Notes: generated by a model from the letters alone, not told the origin. A stretch of 64,000 nucleotides of DNA from Isoetes taiwanensis (GCA_021234155.1 JAJEKV010000060.1:5108323-5172322), one strand, 5' to 3'. Shown: positions 19,791 through 31,998, counted from the first letter of the stretch. Program-made: numbers and translations.

Positions 19791-22672
19791 AGCAGAATAT
19801 CAGCGCATGTAGCTGAAGCATTGCTCATAGCAAAGCAACCGGCTAAGGCCGAGCAACTGCAGAGTTAAAATGTATGCTATAAAAATGCAAGCAAAGCAAA
19901 AATCAAGGCAAGAATATATCTGCACATGTTAGAAACAGATTTTAAAAGTGCTCATTATGGTGTCCCTTCTTATCTAGTAGGGTTAGTAACTTTCCCAGGC
20001 ACCATTAGCCCCATGAAATGTTTTAGAAATGTAAGTCTCCCTTAATTTTCTATGCTATAAGAGAGTCAATCAGCGTGAATAAACCATAAAATCTTTTTAT
20101 TTTAAGCTGGACTATAAACCATAGTGTTTAACTAGTTGGCACCAAGATTAAGATAAGAGCTAGATTTGTGTATAAATCATACATGGGCAAGGCACATGAA
20201 AAAATGATAGGCACATGAAAAATCTTTACATCAAGTATCAGCATTAAGTATGAGAGACCTCAATGGGCTAATCATTGGAATAGAATAAAGCTGGGTGTGG
20301 TTTGTAGGGTGCTCCTTCATAGTACAACCACTTGTATCAAATGATATATCTATAGGTATATCGGATGGGGGGCATCGCCCTTAGGTGTATATAGACACCA
20401 ATCTTGGCCCTCCAATTCTTGAGGTGGCACAATTATGGCCCTCAGATCTTATGGGGGCATGTATGGGCATGCATGGGGGCATGCACCACATGCTTGGACC
20501 GTCGGATATGGGGAAGCCAAATCGTGGCCATTGATTTTGAGGTTAGGGAAGGTGCAAAGAAATTCCATCAGAATAATATGGAGGTGAGGTGGCACCACAT
20601 TTATTGACATTTATTATTTTGCTTCGGGTATTTGGATGACGTGGCCTTGTTCGAGAAAGCTCGACTCCCATTTCGATGATCCAGTCGTCTCCCGTTTAAG
20701 CTGTTTAGCTCCTCTACGATGTCAGCTATCAGAGGATCCGGTTTTAATCCGGCAAGCATTGTGAAGCCGGACTTTAGTTTGCCATGAATTCATATGCTTT
20801 CATGCTGTATTGATAGCCAGATAACAGGTTGAGCTTAAATTCGATCTGGGCTTTTAACTCAGGTTGATTCTTCAGCTCAGATTGATTCTTCAGGATAAGC
20901 TTTGAAAAAATGTCGATGAAATGTGTTCGGTTCTTTTTAAACAGAAGCAAGGATTTCGTCCAGTATGTATGCAGTTTATGGCAGCATGCAGCAAGGTGAC
21001 TATATTTCGCACAAAATGTACAGAACAGAGGGAGGGGAAGAGCATCGGCTCGTTGGTACTGGATTTTGGTTTTGCGGTTTGGATTAAACGAAGGTGGATC
21101 GGTTCCCTCTGTTGATTTTTTGTGTTCTTTTGGTACCCATTTTAGGTTTTTTCTCTTGGGTTTTACCCGGTTCAGAGTTTGAAGTGGTCCTTGAGCTTGG
21201 TCAGAAGGCCAATGCAGCACTCGGCCTAAGCTAACTACTGAGATTTGGCTTAAAGAAGTGGATAATTGAATTAAGGAGCTATGGAGTCGGAGAAGTCGTT
21301 ACGCATGGCTTTAATTCGATTTGATCCCTGAAATGCTTGAGGGAGCAAAATCGGGCTTTCTGATATAGGATCAAAGAGGCCAAATCCCCAAAGGGAGAAA
21401 AAAAGTGCATCGATCCGGCATTGCCTCTGCTTGAATGTTTATGGGCATATCCAGAATATAACCAGCACTGCCATCTCTTCTTTTTTGCAGACTACAGAGC
21501 TCGCTGTTGAAGCACAAGGTTTTTCATCTTTGGGTATAAGTTTAGCCCATCGAATTAGATAAGCTTAGATGAGCAGTTCTTTTGGAAAATAGTAGATTTG
21601 GGCTACATGAGAGGCTGAACATTTCCTTAGCATAAGCAGGGCTATCGCGACTGTGTTTGTTTGGAAAAGCCAGGTAAAACGAAGGCCACAGCTGTAGGGC
21701 TTTCGGCCTTGACTGCTCCAATCAATGCTTCTGGATTTATAAAGCTTATTCCGACCCAACACGAAGCTGAGGACCAGAGTTGAGCAGAATGGCACTGTCT
21801 GAACAATATGCAAGACATAAAGAGGAACGCAAATTTGAGCATGGAGAGCTGTGTCTGTATGTGTTGTGTCCGACCGTCTTAATGGCATGGTGTGTTTTTA
21901 GAACATACAAGCTTTTTCCACGGCAGGCCCTTTCCGGCTCAAAGCACAACCAGAACTATGGCGGCTGTGTTTGTTTGGCCCAGGTTTTTGTCTTCTGCCG
22001 GAGATGGGGACTATGGATCGGGGTTACAGAGGGAAACAGAGTATCAGTTTAAGGCTGTTGTGAAGAGCTCCCAACTAATGGACCATCAATGCTGACGTCT
22101 CTGTATTACTAGAACACATGAGGTTTGAGCTTCTGATTTTTTATATATCCTTTTTCGTATTGACTCATTGGACAGTTTGAACATGTGGTCAAGCTGGAAT
22201 CAGTTTTAATCTTACTCATACTTGGTTGCTAGTTGTTTGCTATATATATTTGTCTTCGTTGTACTTTATATTGCTCAAAGTGTCAATGGCCTTCCAATAT
22301 AGTGCCATATGGCCATATATCGAATTTGGTATTTTTATGTTGCAAACAGAATATTATCTGCTTCTTTAAGCATAGTTAACTGATTTCTTTGCTTCATTTG
22401 TATAGTAACTGTGGATCATGCATCTTGATCGTGAGTGTGATGTCACTCTGATACGTGTTTGACGTTGCAGCATGTCACAAGGTAAACATTCTATTATTCT
22501 TCATTCCAGATACAACTGCATTTCTTTAGACAATGCAAGGGCATTTTCAGCAATGCATGGTTCATTGAACTTCTCGAGAGTCATCATTTGGTTGTCAAAA
22601 TTATTTAAGTGTGCCCCATGAATACTCTGCTAGCAGCACGTTTTTATCAATTTCTTCTCATTCCACAATTCA
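19791..22672. other. Spacer with one dispersed-repeat copy
   Basis: 20283-20400 carries a 'CTCCTTCATAGTACAACCACTTGTAT' type module (decayed, no long TA tract). 20430-20620 is a copy of the GGGCATGCACCAC...CCGTCGGAT dispersed repeat also found near 26.9, 42.9, 58.6 and 59.2 kb. The frame at 20774-21220 (-) has a polar, Lys-rich product without a recognisable domain. The rest shows no gene. Confidence 0.4.
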
Positions 22673-22770
22673 GAGGAGGTGAAGCCTGACAGAGTCATTT
22701 TTCTACATGCCCTGACTGCATGTGTTACCCCTAGCAGCCATGGACCAGGGGCAGAATATACATGGGTATG
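22673..22770 (+). pseudogene. Short PPR-like fragment
   Basis: One frame reads EEVKPDRVIFLHALTACVTP followed by SSHGPGAEYTW. The 'VKPD.VTF...L.AC' pattern is the classic repeat of plant pentatricopeptide proteins, which bind organellar RNA. Only about one repeat is present and no further PPR motifs are visible on either side, so this is at most a relic. A chance match cannot be excluded. Confidence 0.4.
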
Positions 22771-24789
22771 CATTTGATCCCATTCTCATTGTTGGCCTCA
22801 TAGACATGTAAGCAAAATATTTGAAGATAACACATGCCCAGAAGTGCACCTGCTTCAGTCTTGAGTAATTGAATAGCACAAGTGCACCTGTTTCAGTCTT
22901 GAGTAATTGCTTATTCTGTGCCGTCTCAGGGCGTTGCCCGACCTTAAGATGATAAATAAGATTGAGGCATTTACTGGGGTGTGAATGATTATGTGGAAGT
23001 TATAAACCTTTGTTTTGCTTCAAAATTTACGCCATTGCCATACGTGAGTGATGCTTGGCTTTAGGAACCCTTTTAGTCCTATGCAGCAGGTTGTGCATTG
23101 GTTACAGAGCAATTGCTTTGCCGTAAAGACAATGGTACATTCATGAACATGTGTGGAAGGGTACGTTTCCTTGCTCTTTTCAGACATACATGGTTTTGTA
23201 TTGGAACAAATGTAGCATTATTTATCATTGTCGTCATGTGTTAAACAAGTTTCTTTCATGAATGTTAATTAAGCATCATAAATGTGTTTCTGGATTTCCC
23301 GACTAGAAGGGCAAGGCTATGAATCTGTAAAGTGTAAGTGCTGCTTCTATTGCATGCACTACCTTATTTGCTTCGTGATCATATTGCCAGAGATATAAAA
23401 GTAAGAACCATATTATTATTGACATTGGCTATGAGTTCGTGCATGAGGACAGAACTCTGTATACATTATTCCTGCTATATCGTGCATCAATATTTTACAT
23501 CAAAATAGACATATTCATGCAATGTCCAAACCTCATCATTGAAAAGCATAAAAGACAAAGAAGATTATGACAAATTAGCAAATGATGTTTGATTGAATTA
23601 ACAAATGATGTTTGGTTAATGGGTCTTAAAATTTAAATAGTACACAACCATCCATTAGTGGCACGTCTATTTGTTGGAGAGCAAAATAAATGTACTCCAG
23701 TTTGTGCACTCCCCACATAGTAAGCACTCCCCACATAGTAATAAAGTAGGCCGTTTGTACAAATTCATATGCCTAATTTACCTTCTTTACTCATTGATTT
23801 TGCAATGGAGCGGTGCTCAAATGCTCCGAATATGTTTGTTACAAACGCTATAAACCAGATGCATGCGCTGTGCGCCTGCCATTTTTTTGTGCTTCTTGAG
23901 GGACCTATATGAGCGACACCATTAGTAGCAAGATACTAGAGTTAATTAGACATTCTACAGTATCATAGAGCTACTCCAACTTTTACTCTTCAATGACACC
24001 ATTAGTAGCAAGGTACTAGAGTTAATTAGACATTCTACAATATCATAGAGCTACTCCAACTTTTACTCTTCAATTTTCTAGGGTAATTTAGAACACATAC
24101 AAGCTTAAGTAGATTACAAGTGTGGGTAGACGTGTTTTTTGTAAGGTGTTCAACAAAGACAATCTTGCTACCTGCTATAGGAGACATCAAATTCGAATTA
24201 TATCAATGAGAAGCTCCTTGACAGATGTCAAATCAATTTTCAAGAAAACTTAATATAACCTTCATTAATTCATAGATGTAACTCAATTTTTTTTGCTAAT
24301 CAATTGTGCAATAAAGTGACTCCAAAGACTTCGAATACATTTGCTACAATCGAGCTTTGCAAGTTACAACGACAATATGGAACTAGAAAGATTAGACAAT
24401 GTTTCTTTATTACTCTGGTTGGATTTTGTGGTGAACAACTCGAGTTCAAGTCAAATTTAGCAAGAGGAATGCACTCATATGTAGGAGGGTATGCCATCTA
24501 CATTGAATGGGTGGCAAAAAACACCATGGCCCCTTCCGAATATAATTTATCCATAATAGTGCCCAAAACCCTAAAAAAAAGGAACCTACTATTGATATGC
24601 ATGTAAATGGATCAAAAAACCCCATCTTTGTGTATGCAGATAGCTTATATGTAAATGACAATGAACTCCCCTGGCTTTTCTATTTGTCTTTACCCAATAG
24701 GATCATTGATATAGACAAATAAAACTCTTTGCTAAGATCTTCATTGTAAATTCCTCAGACAGAAATTTCGACAACGAATGGCCAGTTGA
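22771..24789. other. Spacer with small tandem duplications
   Basis: 23915-24074 is an 80-bp tandem duplication starting GACACCATTAGTAGCAAG. Around 22845-22915 a GTGCACCTG.TTCAGTCTTG phrase is duplicated. The 100-codon frame at 24304-24606 has no recognisable motif and no supporting splice sites; I do not call it a gene. Confidence 0.4.
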
Positions 24790-24819
24790 CTTGATACACT
24801 CCGTCATAGTACAGAGACT

Positions 24820-24853
<34 letters not shown>

Positions 24854-24880
24854 AGTGGTTGTACTATGAGGGGGTGTACA
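24790..24880 (+). repeat. (TA)n-centred module with inverted flanks
   Basis: A TA tract (24822-24850) is flanked by AGTACAGAGACTTG on the left and CAAGTGGTTGTACT on the right, forming imperfect inverted repeats, then a GAGGGGGTGTACAA phrase. The same arrangement is seen at 48784-48970 and, reversed, at 60160-60220. Confidence 0.7.
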
Positions 24881-24889
24881 AATTTTGAG

Positions 24890-26090
24890 GCATCCAATGA
24901 AGATTCTATAAAGATTCTCTTAGATTCTTCAAGGCTCAGAAAATTTTTTTCTAGATTCTCGAAGATTTTATGAAGATTCCCTTACATTCCCCTGGATTCT
25001 ATTGAGATTCTCATAAATTCTTTAAGATTCTCTTCAAATTACCCTAAATTCTCAAAGATTAACCCAAATTTCCTCTAGATTCTCCAAGATTCTATGTAGA
25101 TTCTCCTAAATTCCCATAGATTCTATGAATATTCCCCTGCAAAACACATCCAATGTGAAAGATTCCCTAAGATTTCACAAAAATTCTTCTATAATTTTAA
25201 GATTCTACAAAGATTCCTCTAGATTCTCTAAGATTGTATATAGATTTTATGTAGATTCCCCTAGATTCCTTTAGATATTATGTATATTCCCCTAGATTCC
25301 ATTAGATCTATGTACATTCCCCTAGATTTTCCAAGATTCCATTAAAGATCATGTAGATTCACAAAGACTTTATATAGATGCACTTAGATTCTGCTAGATT
25401 TCCTAAGATTCTCTTAAGATTCCCATAGATTCCCTAATTCTGTTGAAAATTTCCTCTAGATTCTCCAAGATTCTACGTAGATTCTCCTAAATTCCCATAG
25501 ATTCTATGAAGATTCCCCTGCAAAACACATCCAATATGAAAGATTCCCTAAGATTCCACAAAGGTTCTTCTAGATTCTTAATATTCTACAAAGATTCCTC
25601 TAAGATTGTATACAGATTTTATGTAGATTCCTTTAGATATTATGTATATTCCCCTAGATTCCATTAGATCTATGTATATTCCCATAGATTCTCCAAGATT
25701 CCATTAAAGATCATGTAGATTCTCAAAGACTTTATGAAGATGCACTTAGATTCTGCTAGATTTCTTAAGATTCTCTTAAGATTTCCATAGATTCCCTAAT
25801 TCCGTTGAGATTCCCCATGGTTCTATGAAGATTCTTCTAGATCCCCTAGATTCTATGAGGATTCCCCCAGATTCTTCAAGATTCCCCTAGATTCTCAAAG
25901 GTTCTATAAAGATTCGCTTAGATTCTTAAAGATTCTATTGTGATTTCCATAGATTCCTCAAGATTCTATTGAGATTCCTTTACATTCTTTAAGATCCTAT
26001 GAAGATTCCCCTAGATTCTCTTACATTCCCATAGATTTCATAAAATTTCAAGATTCCAAGAAGATTCTTAGCATTCGATCATATTCGCTT
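24890..26090 (+). repeat. Degenerate AGATTC array
   Basis: About 1.2 kb built from variants of AGATTCTATGAAGATTCCCCT, with AGATTC roughly every 12-20 bases. Higher-order repetition is visible: a block near 25075-25190 recurs near 25445-25560 (TTTCCTCTAGATTCTCCAAG ... CCCCTGCAAAACACATCC). No stop-free frame of interest. The array follows a (TA)n module directly. Confidence 0.85.
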
Positions 26091-26820
26091 CAATTGCAGC
26101 GGAATGATATCAAACCACCACTCATTGGAAAGCTGTCGATGAGAGGAATCCAAAGGCATGGGCCCCATCTTTATCCGATCCCTTTGCCGCAAGTTACGGG
26201 CCTTTGAAGACAATTACAAAAAAGAAGCTTCCTCGAAAGTCCTTCCATAAATGTTGATGCCACCTCATTACTTTTTTATTACTTTTTTTTCTGCTAGATT
26301 TCTTAAGATTCTCTTAAGATTTCCATAGATTCCCTAATTCCGTTGAGATTCCCCATGGTTCTATGAAGATTCTTCTAGATCCCCTAGATTCTATGAGGAT
26401 TCCCCCAGATTCTTCAAGATTCCCCTAGATTCTCAAAGTTCTATAAAGATTCGCTTAGATTCTTAAAGATTCTATTGTGATTTCCATAGATTCCTCAAGA
26501 TTCTATTGAGATTCCTTTACATTCTTTAAGATCCTATAAAGATTTCCCTAGATTCTCTTACATTCCCATAGATTTCATAAAATTTCAAGATTCCAAGAAG
26601 ATTCTTAGCATTCGATCATATTCGCTTCAATTGCAGCGGAACGATATCAAACCACCACTCATTGGAAAGCTGTCGATGAGAGGAATCCAAAGGCATGGGC
26701 CCCACCTTTATCCGATCCCTTTGCCGCAAGTTACGGGCCTTTGAAGACAATTACAAAAAAGAAGCTTCCTCGAAAGTCCTTCCATAAATGTTGATGCCAC
26801 CTCATTACTTTTTTATTAAA
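25753..26820 (+). repeat. Tandem duplication of about 538 bp
   Basis: The block beginning CTGCTAGATTTCTTAAGATT at 25753 starts again at 26291 and both copies run through the end of the AGATTC array into the segment ATATCAAACCACCACTCATT (about 26107 and 26645) and TTCCTCGAAAGTCCTTCCAT. The copies are nearly identical, so the duplication is recent. The non-AGATTC segment is also found reversed at 58905-59050. Confidence 0.85.
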
Positions 26821-26889
26821 TGAGGATGCCACCTCAACACCTTTAATAAAATAAATTGCAACTTAATAAAAAAACTTAATGGCCAGGAT

Positions 26890-27150
26890 TTCTCCTCCCC
26901 TTTTTGATCCAAGGGCTGAGATTGGCCACACCAAAAAGCATCTTTAGGGACCTTCCTTGCACCTTTCTTACAAAAATCAAGGGCTATAATTTTGCCTTCC
27001 CCCCTTGATCCGACGGTCTAGAGGCACGGTGCATGCCCCATGCATGACCCCATGTAGATCCTAAGGCCGTAGTTGTGCCACCTCATTGGCTCCCAAACAT
27101 ATGGCCTAGATTGATTTCAATATGTAATCTATCCATGGGTACATCGTTTC
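26890..27150 (-). repeat. Dispersed repeat copy (GGGCATGCACC family)
   Basis: Read on the minus strand it carries GGGGCATGCACCGTGCC, ACCGTCGGATCAAGG, CCCTTGATTTTTGTAAG and AAGGTGCAAGGAAGG in that order, matching 58605-58745 on the plus strand. Other copies lie near 20430, 42830 (-) and 59140. Confidence 0.65.
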
Positions 27151-27320
27151 CCATGGACACATAGAATAATTATATATATATTATGATATCTATCCTGAAT
27201 TGGCCATTCATTTTTGGACACCAATCATATTATGTTGGCTTGTCACTTGTTTAGTAATTTTAGTTATAATTAGCTAGTGTAAATTGATTGTTGACTTCAA
27301 TTGTTGACTTACGCTTCACC

Positions 27321-27992
27321 AAACATGTTGGTCAATGAAAGTGAAACATGTAACAAAGGTCATGTAAAGGCTCAAGCATGCCAAGGTGGCTCAAATATGC
27401 CACCTAGGCTCCAACATGCCAAGGTGGCTCAAACATGCCACCTAGGCTCCAAAATGCCACGTAAGCTCCAACATGCCACCTATGTTTCACCACATGATTC
27501 ACCAAATGCACCACATGATTCACCACATGCACCATTTGCATCACCAAACATGTTGGTCAATGAAAGTGAAACATGTAACAAAGGTCATGTAAAGGCTCAA
27601 GCATGCCAAGGTGGCTCAAATATGCCACCTAGGCTCCAACATGCCAAGGTGGCTCAAACATGCCACGTAAGCTCCAACATGCCACCTATGATTCACCACA
27701 TGATTCACCAAATGCACCACATGATTCACCACATGCACCATTTGCATCACCAAACATGTTGGTCAATGAAAGTCAAACATGTAACAAAGGTCATGTAAAG
27801 GCTCAAGCATGCCAAGGTGGCTCAAATATGCCACCTAGGCTCCAACATGCCAAGGTGGCTCAAACATGCCACCTAGGCTCCAACATGCCACATAAGCTCC
27901 AACATGCCACCTATGATTCACCACATGATTCACCACATGGTTCACCAAATGCACCACATGATTCACCACATGCACCATTTGCATCACCACAT
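27321..27992 (+). repeat. Higher-order array containing the 20-bp monomer
   Basis: Three units (starting about 27321, 27546 and 27752; lengths 225, 206 and about 240) each contain AAACATGTTGGTCAATGAAA, several 20-bp CCACCTAGG/CCAAGGTGG monomers and a 'CACCACATGATTCACC' sub-repeat. Unit length differences are whole 20-bp monomers plus or minus. The long open frames covering it are repetitive and shift frame between units, so I treat them as non-coding. Confidence 0.85.
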
Positions 27993-28269
27993 CTATCACG
28001 ACATGTATCACCACATTGTCATGAATCTTTGAATACATCAATTTCTTTCCGAGATTTGAACTCCACCGAGTGTTGCTCTGGTCAGCCAGAAAAGTCTATT
28101 GTATACAATAGTATACAACAATGTACATTAGAGTGTCAATGAAAGAATAGGTTACAAGAATAACCTCTTTGGTTACAATAATACAAACATGTGATTACAA
28201 GTAAAGATCTATTGATCCGTCAACCTCAAACTTCATTACTAGAGCAACCGTGCTTCACAACATCAATCA

Positions 28270-29070
28270 TCATTCACAGCGTGTCCAAATTTCGCCACTA
28301 GAAATTGGTACACCCTGCAACAAACATATCAGGCCTCACATTGGATGAGTAATACCTTCAAATTTACGAACTCACCTTGCATTGGGATAGTATGTCCAAG
28401 TCTCGCATTACTGCAGCCACAACTTTCTTTACAAAGACACATATAGCAGGACCACACGACCAGCAATCAGACTGAGTGGGGGAACTTGTAATTTTCTTGT
28501 GGCGCAGCTTTATGGTGCTTAGGAATTTTGTGTTTGCATCCTCAACAAAACTCATGACAGGCTCGGAGCCCTTGTACATTTCCAGGCTGTCAAAATGGTA
28601 CACACCTGGCTGACATTTAAGTGGCTGACCTCCAAGACCTACAATGACATACACTGTCCAGTGCTGCTGATAACATGCTGGCAGAATGGTACATTCCGAA
28701 ATTGCAAGTTGAGGGTTCAACAGTTTGTCCTTTGAAGCAAGCTCGTTCGACAGTAATGTGTAAATGAGCGGATCCATGAAATGGAACCTCTGTTCCATGT
28801 CATGCTTGATGCAGAATTGGTGCATACACCTGCCAAAGTCCAAGGTCTGGTAAAACAAGATGATTTAAGAAACAATAGAAGACTTCAAATCTGAGTTGTT
28901 TATATTAAATTACTAACCTCATGAAGAAATGGACTATCCTGTCACTGAACCAATCCCTACTTTTCTCCAATATTCTGGTTGCCTCTTGATCAAGCACAAG
29001 AGGCTCCTGATGTCCTTTAAACACTTCAAGTGGCAAGTGTTCTGGTCGGATGTGCGCTCTTAACACTGCA
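28270..29070 (-). CDS. C-terminal Ulp1-type (C48) cysteine protease domain, three exons
   Basis: Ulp1/SENP proteases cleave SUMO or related tags. Exons on the minus strand are about 29068-28918 (ending SDRIVHFFMR), 28829-28376 and 28314-28270 (stop TGA at 28272-28270). Introns have GT-AG edges (GTTAGT...TTTGGCAG and GTGAGT...TTGCAG), and the joined frame is open. Exon 2 carries the full signature: YQQHWTVYVIV (catalytic His), VYHFDSLEMYKG (catalytic Asp) and QSDCWSCGPAICVFV (oxyanion Gln and catalytic Cys). The 5' part of the gene is missing: directly upstream, at about 29100-29140, sequence of a copia element begins in the opposite orientation. Ulp1 domains are common both in cellular SUMO proteases and in plant Mutator-like elements, and this fragment does not tell which. 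All key residues are intact. Confidence 0.7.
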
Positions 29071-29139
29071 GTCCTCGTGCTGGTGGTGTAAGTTTACATT
29101 CAGCAAATGGAAGATCATTAGAAGAAGAAGAGATTTTAA

Positions 29140-30407
29140 CGTCACGCCCATACTATAATCTATATGTTCATCAAATGGATGTTAAAACGGCCTTCCTAAA
29201 TGGCGATCTTACAGAGGATATTTATATGGAACAACCTGATGGCTACAAGATCACAGGTCCCACACCTATGGTTTGCAAGTTACGAAAAGCTTTATATGGT
29301 TTAAAACAAGCATCCCGTGCCTGGTATACGAAAATGAATGCATTTTTTATTTTCGATGGTTACTTCCACCCCATTTGCAGACATTAAATCTCTATTGCAA
29401 AAAATTTGGTCCTGCATTTATCTTTATTGCGCTATATGTTGATGATACTATTCTAGTATCCAACAGTCTTGATTTTCTAGCTCAGTGTAAGAATAATCTT
29501 GGCGCTGCATTTGACATGGTGGATCTTGGTTCTATCAAATCTTGTCTTGGACTTCAAATTGAGCGTCACGATAATTGCATACGATTGAGCCAACGAAAGT
29601 ATATCTCTGAGTTACTTGACAAATATGATATGAGTAATGCTAAACCTCAGTCAACACCCTTGGGAGTTAACGTCAAATTGCTGAAACACATGTGTCCTCA
29701 AACAGAAGCTGAGCGTCTTGACATGGCTCAATATCCATATGCAAATCTTATCGGTGCTTTAATGTACTTAGCCCATGCCACCAGGCCAGATATCAGTTAT
29801 GTTGTCAACACATTAGGACAATTTATGTCTAATCCAGGACGCCAACATTGGAATGCAGCCAAAAGAGTTCTTCGTTATCTAAAAGGCACTATCGCTCATG
29901 CTTTGGTTTACGCTCGTCAAGATATTGGTCCACAATTGGTTGGTTATACCGACGCCGATTGGGAGGTTGTCCCGATACTTCTCTCTACAAGTGGAGCATG
30001 TTTCTTTATGGATAATTCTTTAATCTCTTGGTATAGCAAGAAACAACATTGTGTTCTTGGTCCACCCCGAAGCGAGAATATGTTGCCGCTAGTATGGCAA
30101 GCGAGAGTTGGTGCGGGCGACGCCTACTTCAATCTTTTCAACAAGTAATCATCGGTCCAAAGCACTTTTACATTGTGACAATCAGAGTGCCATATCTTTA
30201 ACTAAGGATGAGGTCTTTCATTCAAAGTCCAAGCATATTGATATTCATTACCATTACATTAAACTGGAAGTCAAGAAAAAGACAATTATGCTACAGTATT
30301 GTCCTACAGATAACATGATTGCGGATATCTTTACCAAAGCTTTATCTATGACAAAGCATGAAGATTTTACCACTCAGTTGCAGATCCTCCCTTCGTCTTC
30401 TACTTGA
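29140..30407 (+). pseudogene. Ty1/copia polyprotein 3' part: reverse transcriptase and RNase H
   Basis: A plant LTR retrotransposon remnant. Visible in order: VHQMDVKTAFLNGDL (RT start), LRKALYGLKQASRAWY, LYVDDTILVS with the YVDD catalytic pair, RPDISYVVNTLGQFMS, RVLRYLKGT, then RNase H with LVGYTDADW, LISWYSKKQ, HCDNQSAISLT and SKHIDIHYHYI, ending in IADIFTKAL. Frame changes occur near 29375, near 29965-30080 and near 30110, so no functional polyprotein can be made. Gag, protease and integrase are absent. The 5' end is cut at about 29140 next to the Ulp1 fragment. The 3' side continues into a polypurine tract and an LTR. Confidence 0.9.
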
Positions 30408-30577
30408 TAGATACTTTTTTGAAGGGTGCCACGGTTTTTCCTTTTGCTTCCCACAAAAGGTTTTAACCCCGGGCACATGACCAAGGCTGCAAGGGGGGAT
30501 GCATGTGCATCCTTGGTCACCTTCTGAGTATTTGAATCACATATATTTTGGTTTCTTTCATTGAGAGACCAACGTTG

Positions 30578-30586
30578 CAGGGGGGG
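30578..30586 (+). promoter_or_regulatory. Polypurine tract of the copia element
   Basis: A G-rich run (AGGGGGGG) lies immediately before the LTR start TGTTGG, in the position where plus-strand DNA synthesis is primed in LTR retrotransposons. Confidence 0.7.
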
Positions 30587-31118
30587 TGTTGGAGATGCTA
30601 CGTTGTCCTCCAATGCATGCAAGTGTGTCATTGTCTGTGTCGTGCATGTTCTCAATGCATGCGCATGCGTGTGCATGCATGCAACCCAATGTATATATAT
30701 ATAGAGTGGTCTGCCTACCCTCTATTAGGTTTCCAATACTTATTATACGCATTAAACAATCCAATAATCAAGCCTTCCAAAATTGCATTGCATCCAGCAA
30801 CAACAAATACACCACAAGGCCCGAACTGTTTAGGCCTTTGCAGCTACCCCCAGCATTAATCCAGAACCACTAACATCTTAGTTTTGCTCACATTTGCCAG
30901 CACGACTTCGCCACACATTGCACTTAATTCACTATGCCCCTTAGAGCATTTTGCATTCATATTATCCAAAGGCCATAAGCCTTCATTAATACCTTATGTT
31001 CACAGCCATGCAAACATTTTATGTCCATGCCTATTTATAAAGGAGGATCCCAAAAAAAAAACTACTCCATTGCCAGTACATATACCGTCCATTGCCAGTC
31101 TATAAAAATCCATCAACA
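30587..31118 (+). mobile_element. 3' LTR of the copia element (532 bp)
   Basis: Starts TGTTGGAG after the polypurine tract and ends CATCAACA, giving TGTTG/CAACA inverted ends. A TATA-like run (TATATATATATAGAG, 30692-30706) is a candidate promoter about 105 bp in. No second LTR lies in the window, so target-site duplications cannot be checked. The right boundary is chosen from the matching terminal inverted repeat and could be off by a few bases. Confidence 0.7.
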
Positions 31119-31410
31119 CTTAGTATGGTCCCAATATCCACCCTATCAAGGCCACAACTGACCAAAATCCCCAATTCCAGTTCCAACAGCTCTTTAACTG
31201 CTTAATATACCTAGTATCATTACAAATACTATCATAGTAAAACACATCCCTCTCAGTTCCAAAACCAGTTCACTATGTATGCTAGACCACTGCAAAATGC
31301 CCCAGACCATAATACTACAAGTCATTTTTAGACCTGCCTCAAAAATAATGCAGAATACTGAGCCTTCATAACAAACTCACTACATTACCAACCTAGAAAC
31401 CATAATAGTG

Positions 31411-31411
<1 letters not shown>

Positions 31412-31475
<64 letters not shown>

Positions 31476-31650
31476 TTAGGAGTGGCTTCCGGAAGCTTTT
31501 TTATATTCACCCCCCTCAGATCTTGGCCGTCGGTTTGCTCCCTTGCAATCTCGTCCGTCGGATCTGGTGGCTTCTAGAAGATTCCCTCGGGCGCCCCTCG
31601 GGTGGCCCATCTCACCGGCCCATTTGTTTGGGGATCTCCCAACTTTTACT
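31412..31650 (-). mobile_element. SINE-like element, copy 1 (5'-truncated)
   Basis: Read on the minus strand: AAAGTTGGGAGATCCCC, GGGCCACC, CCACCAGATCC, GATTGCAAGGGAGCAAACCG, GAAGCTTCCGGAAGCCACTCC-like end, then AATAATT and a (TA)n tract (31470-31412). The tRNA-like head seen in copies 2 and 4 is missing. Copy 2's tail abuts its truncated end. Confidence 0.7.
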
Positions 31651-31945
31651 ATATATATATATATATATAATTATTAGAGTGGCTTAGGAAGCTTTTTATA
31701 TTCACCCCCTCGGATCTTGGCCGCCGGTTTGCTCCCTTTGCAATCTCGCCCTGGCCGGATCCGTGGCTTCTAGAAGATTCTGGGGCGCCCTCCGGGTGGC
31801 CCATCTCGACCGGCCCATTTGTTTGGGGATCTCCCAACTTTTACCCAAAATTTTTTTGCGTTAGGAGGGAATTGAACCCCTGACTCCTTCACCCCCACAA
31901 GGGGGGTTTGGGGGGAACCCCTTAACCAACTTTCCACACTTCCAT
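31650..31945 (-). mobile_element. SINE-like element, copy 2, with A and B boxes
   Basis: On the minus strand an A-box-like TGGTTAAGGGG (31930-31920) and a B box GGTTCAATTCC (31878-31868) are spaced as in tRNA-type RNA polymerase III promoters. They are followed by CTCCTAACGCAAAAAAA, AAAGTTGGGAGATCCCC, the same body as copy 1, and a short (TA)n tail (31669-31650). This is the layout of a tRNA-derived SINE whose 3' tail is TA repeats. Element length is about 280 bp. Several small deletions at CCGG-like sites distinguish it from copy 1. Confidence 0.7.
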
Positions 31946-31998
31946 TCAGGAATGTAGGTGTGCTTTTTTCTTGTTAAGGTTACCTCCAACCCTAATAA

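Noticed and set aside
20774-21220. 148-codon minus-strand frame as a gene
   Set aside because: No recognisable motif, no splice or promoter support; composition compatible with chance.
28840-28858. Start codon of the Ulp1 ORF at 28858
   Set aside because: A better splice acceptor (TTTGGCAG) restores continuity with the upstream exon, so the ATG at 28858 lies in an intron.
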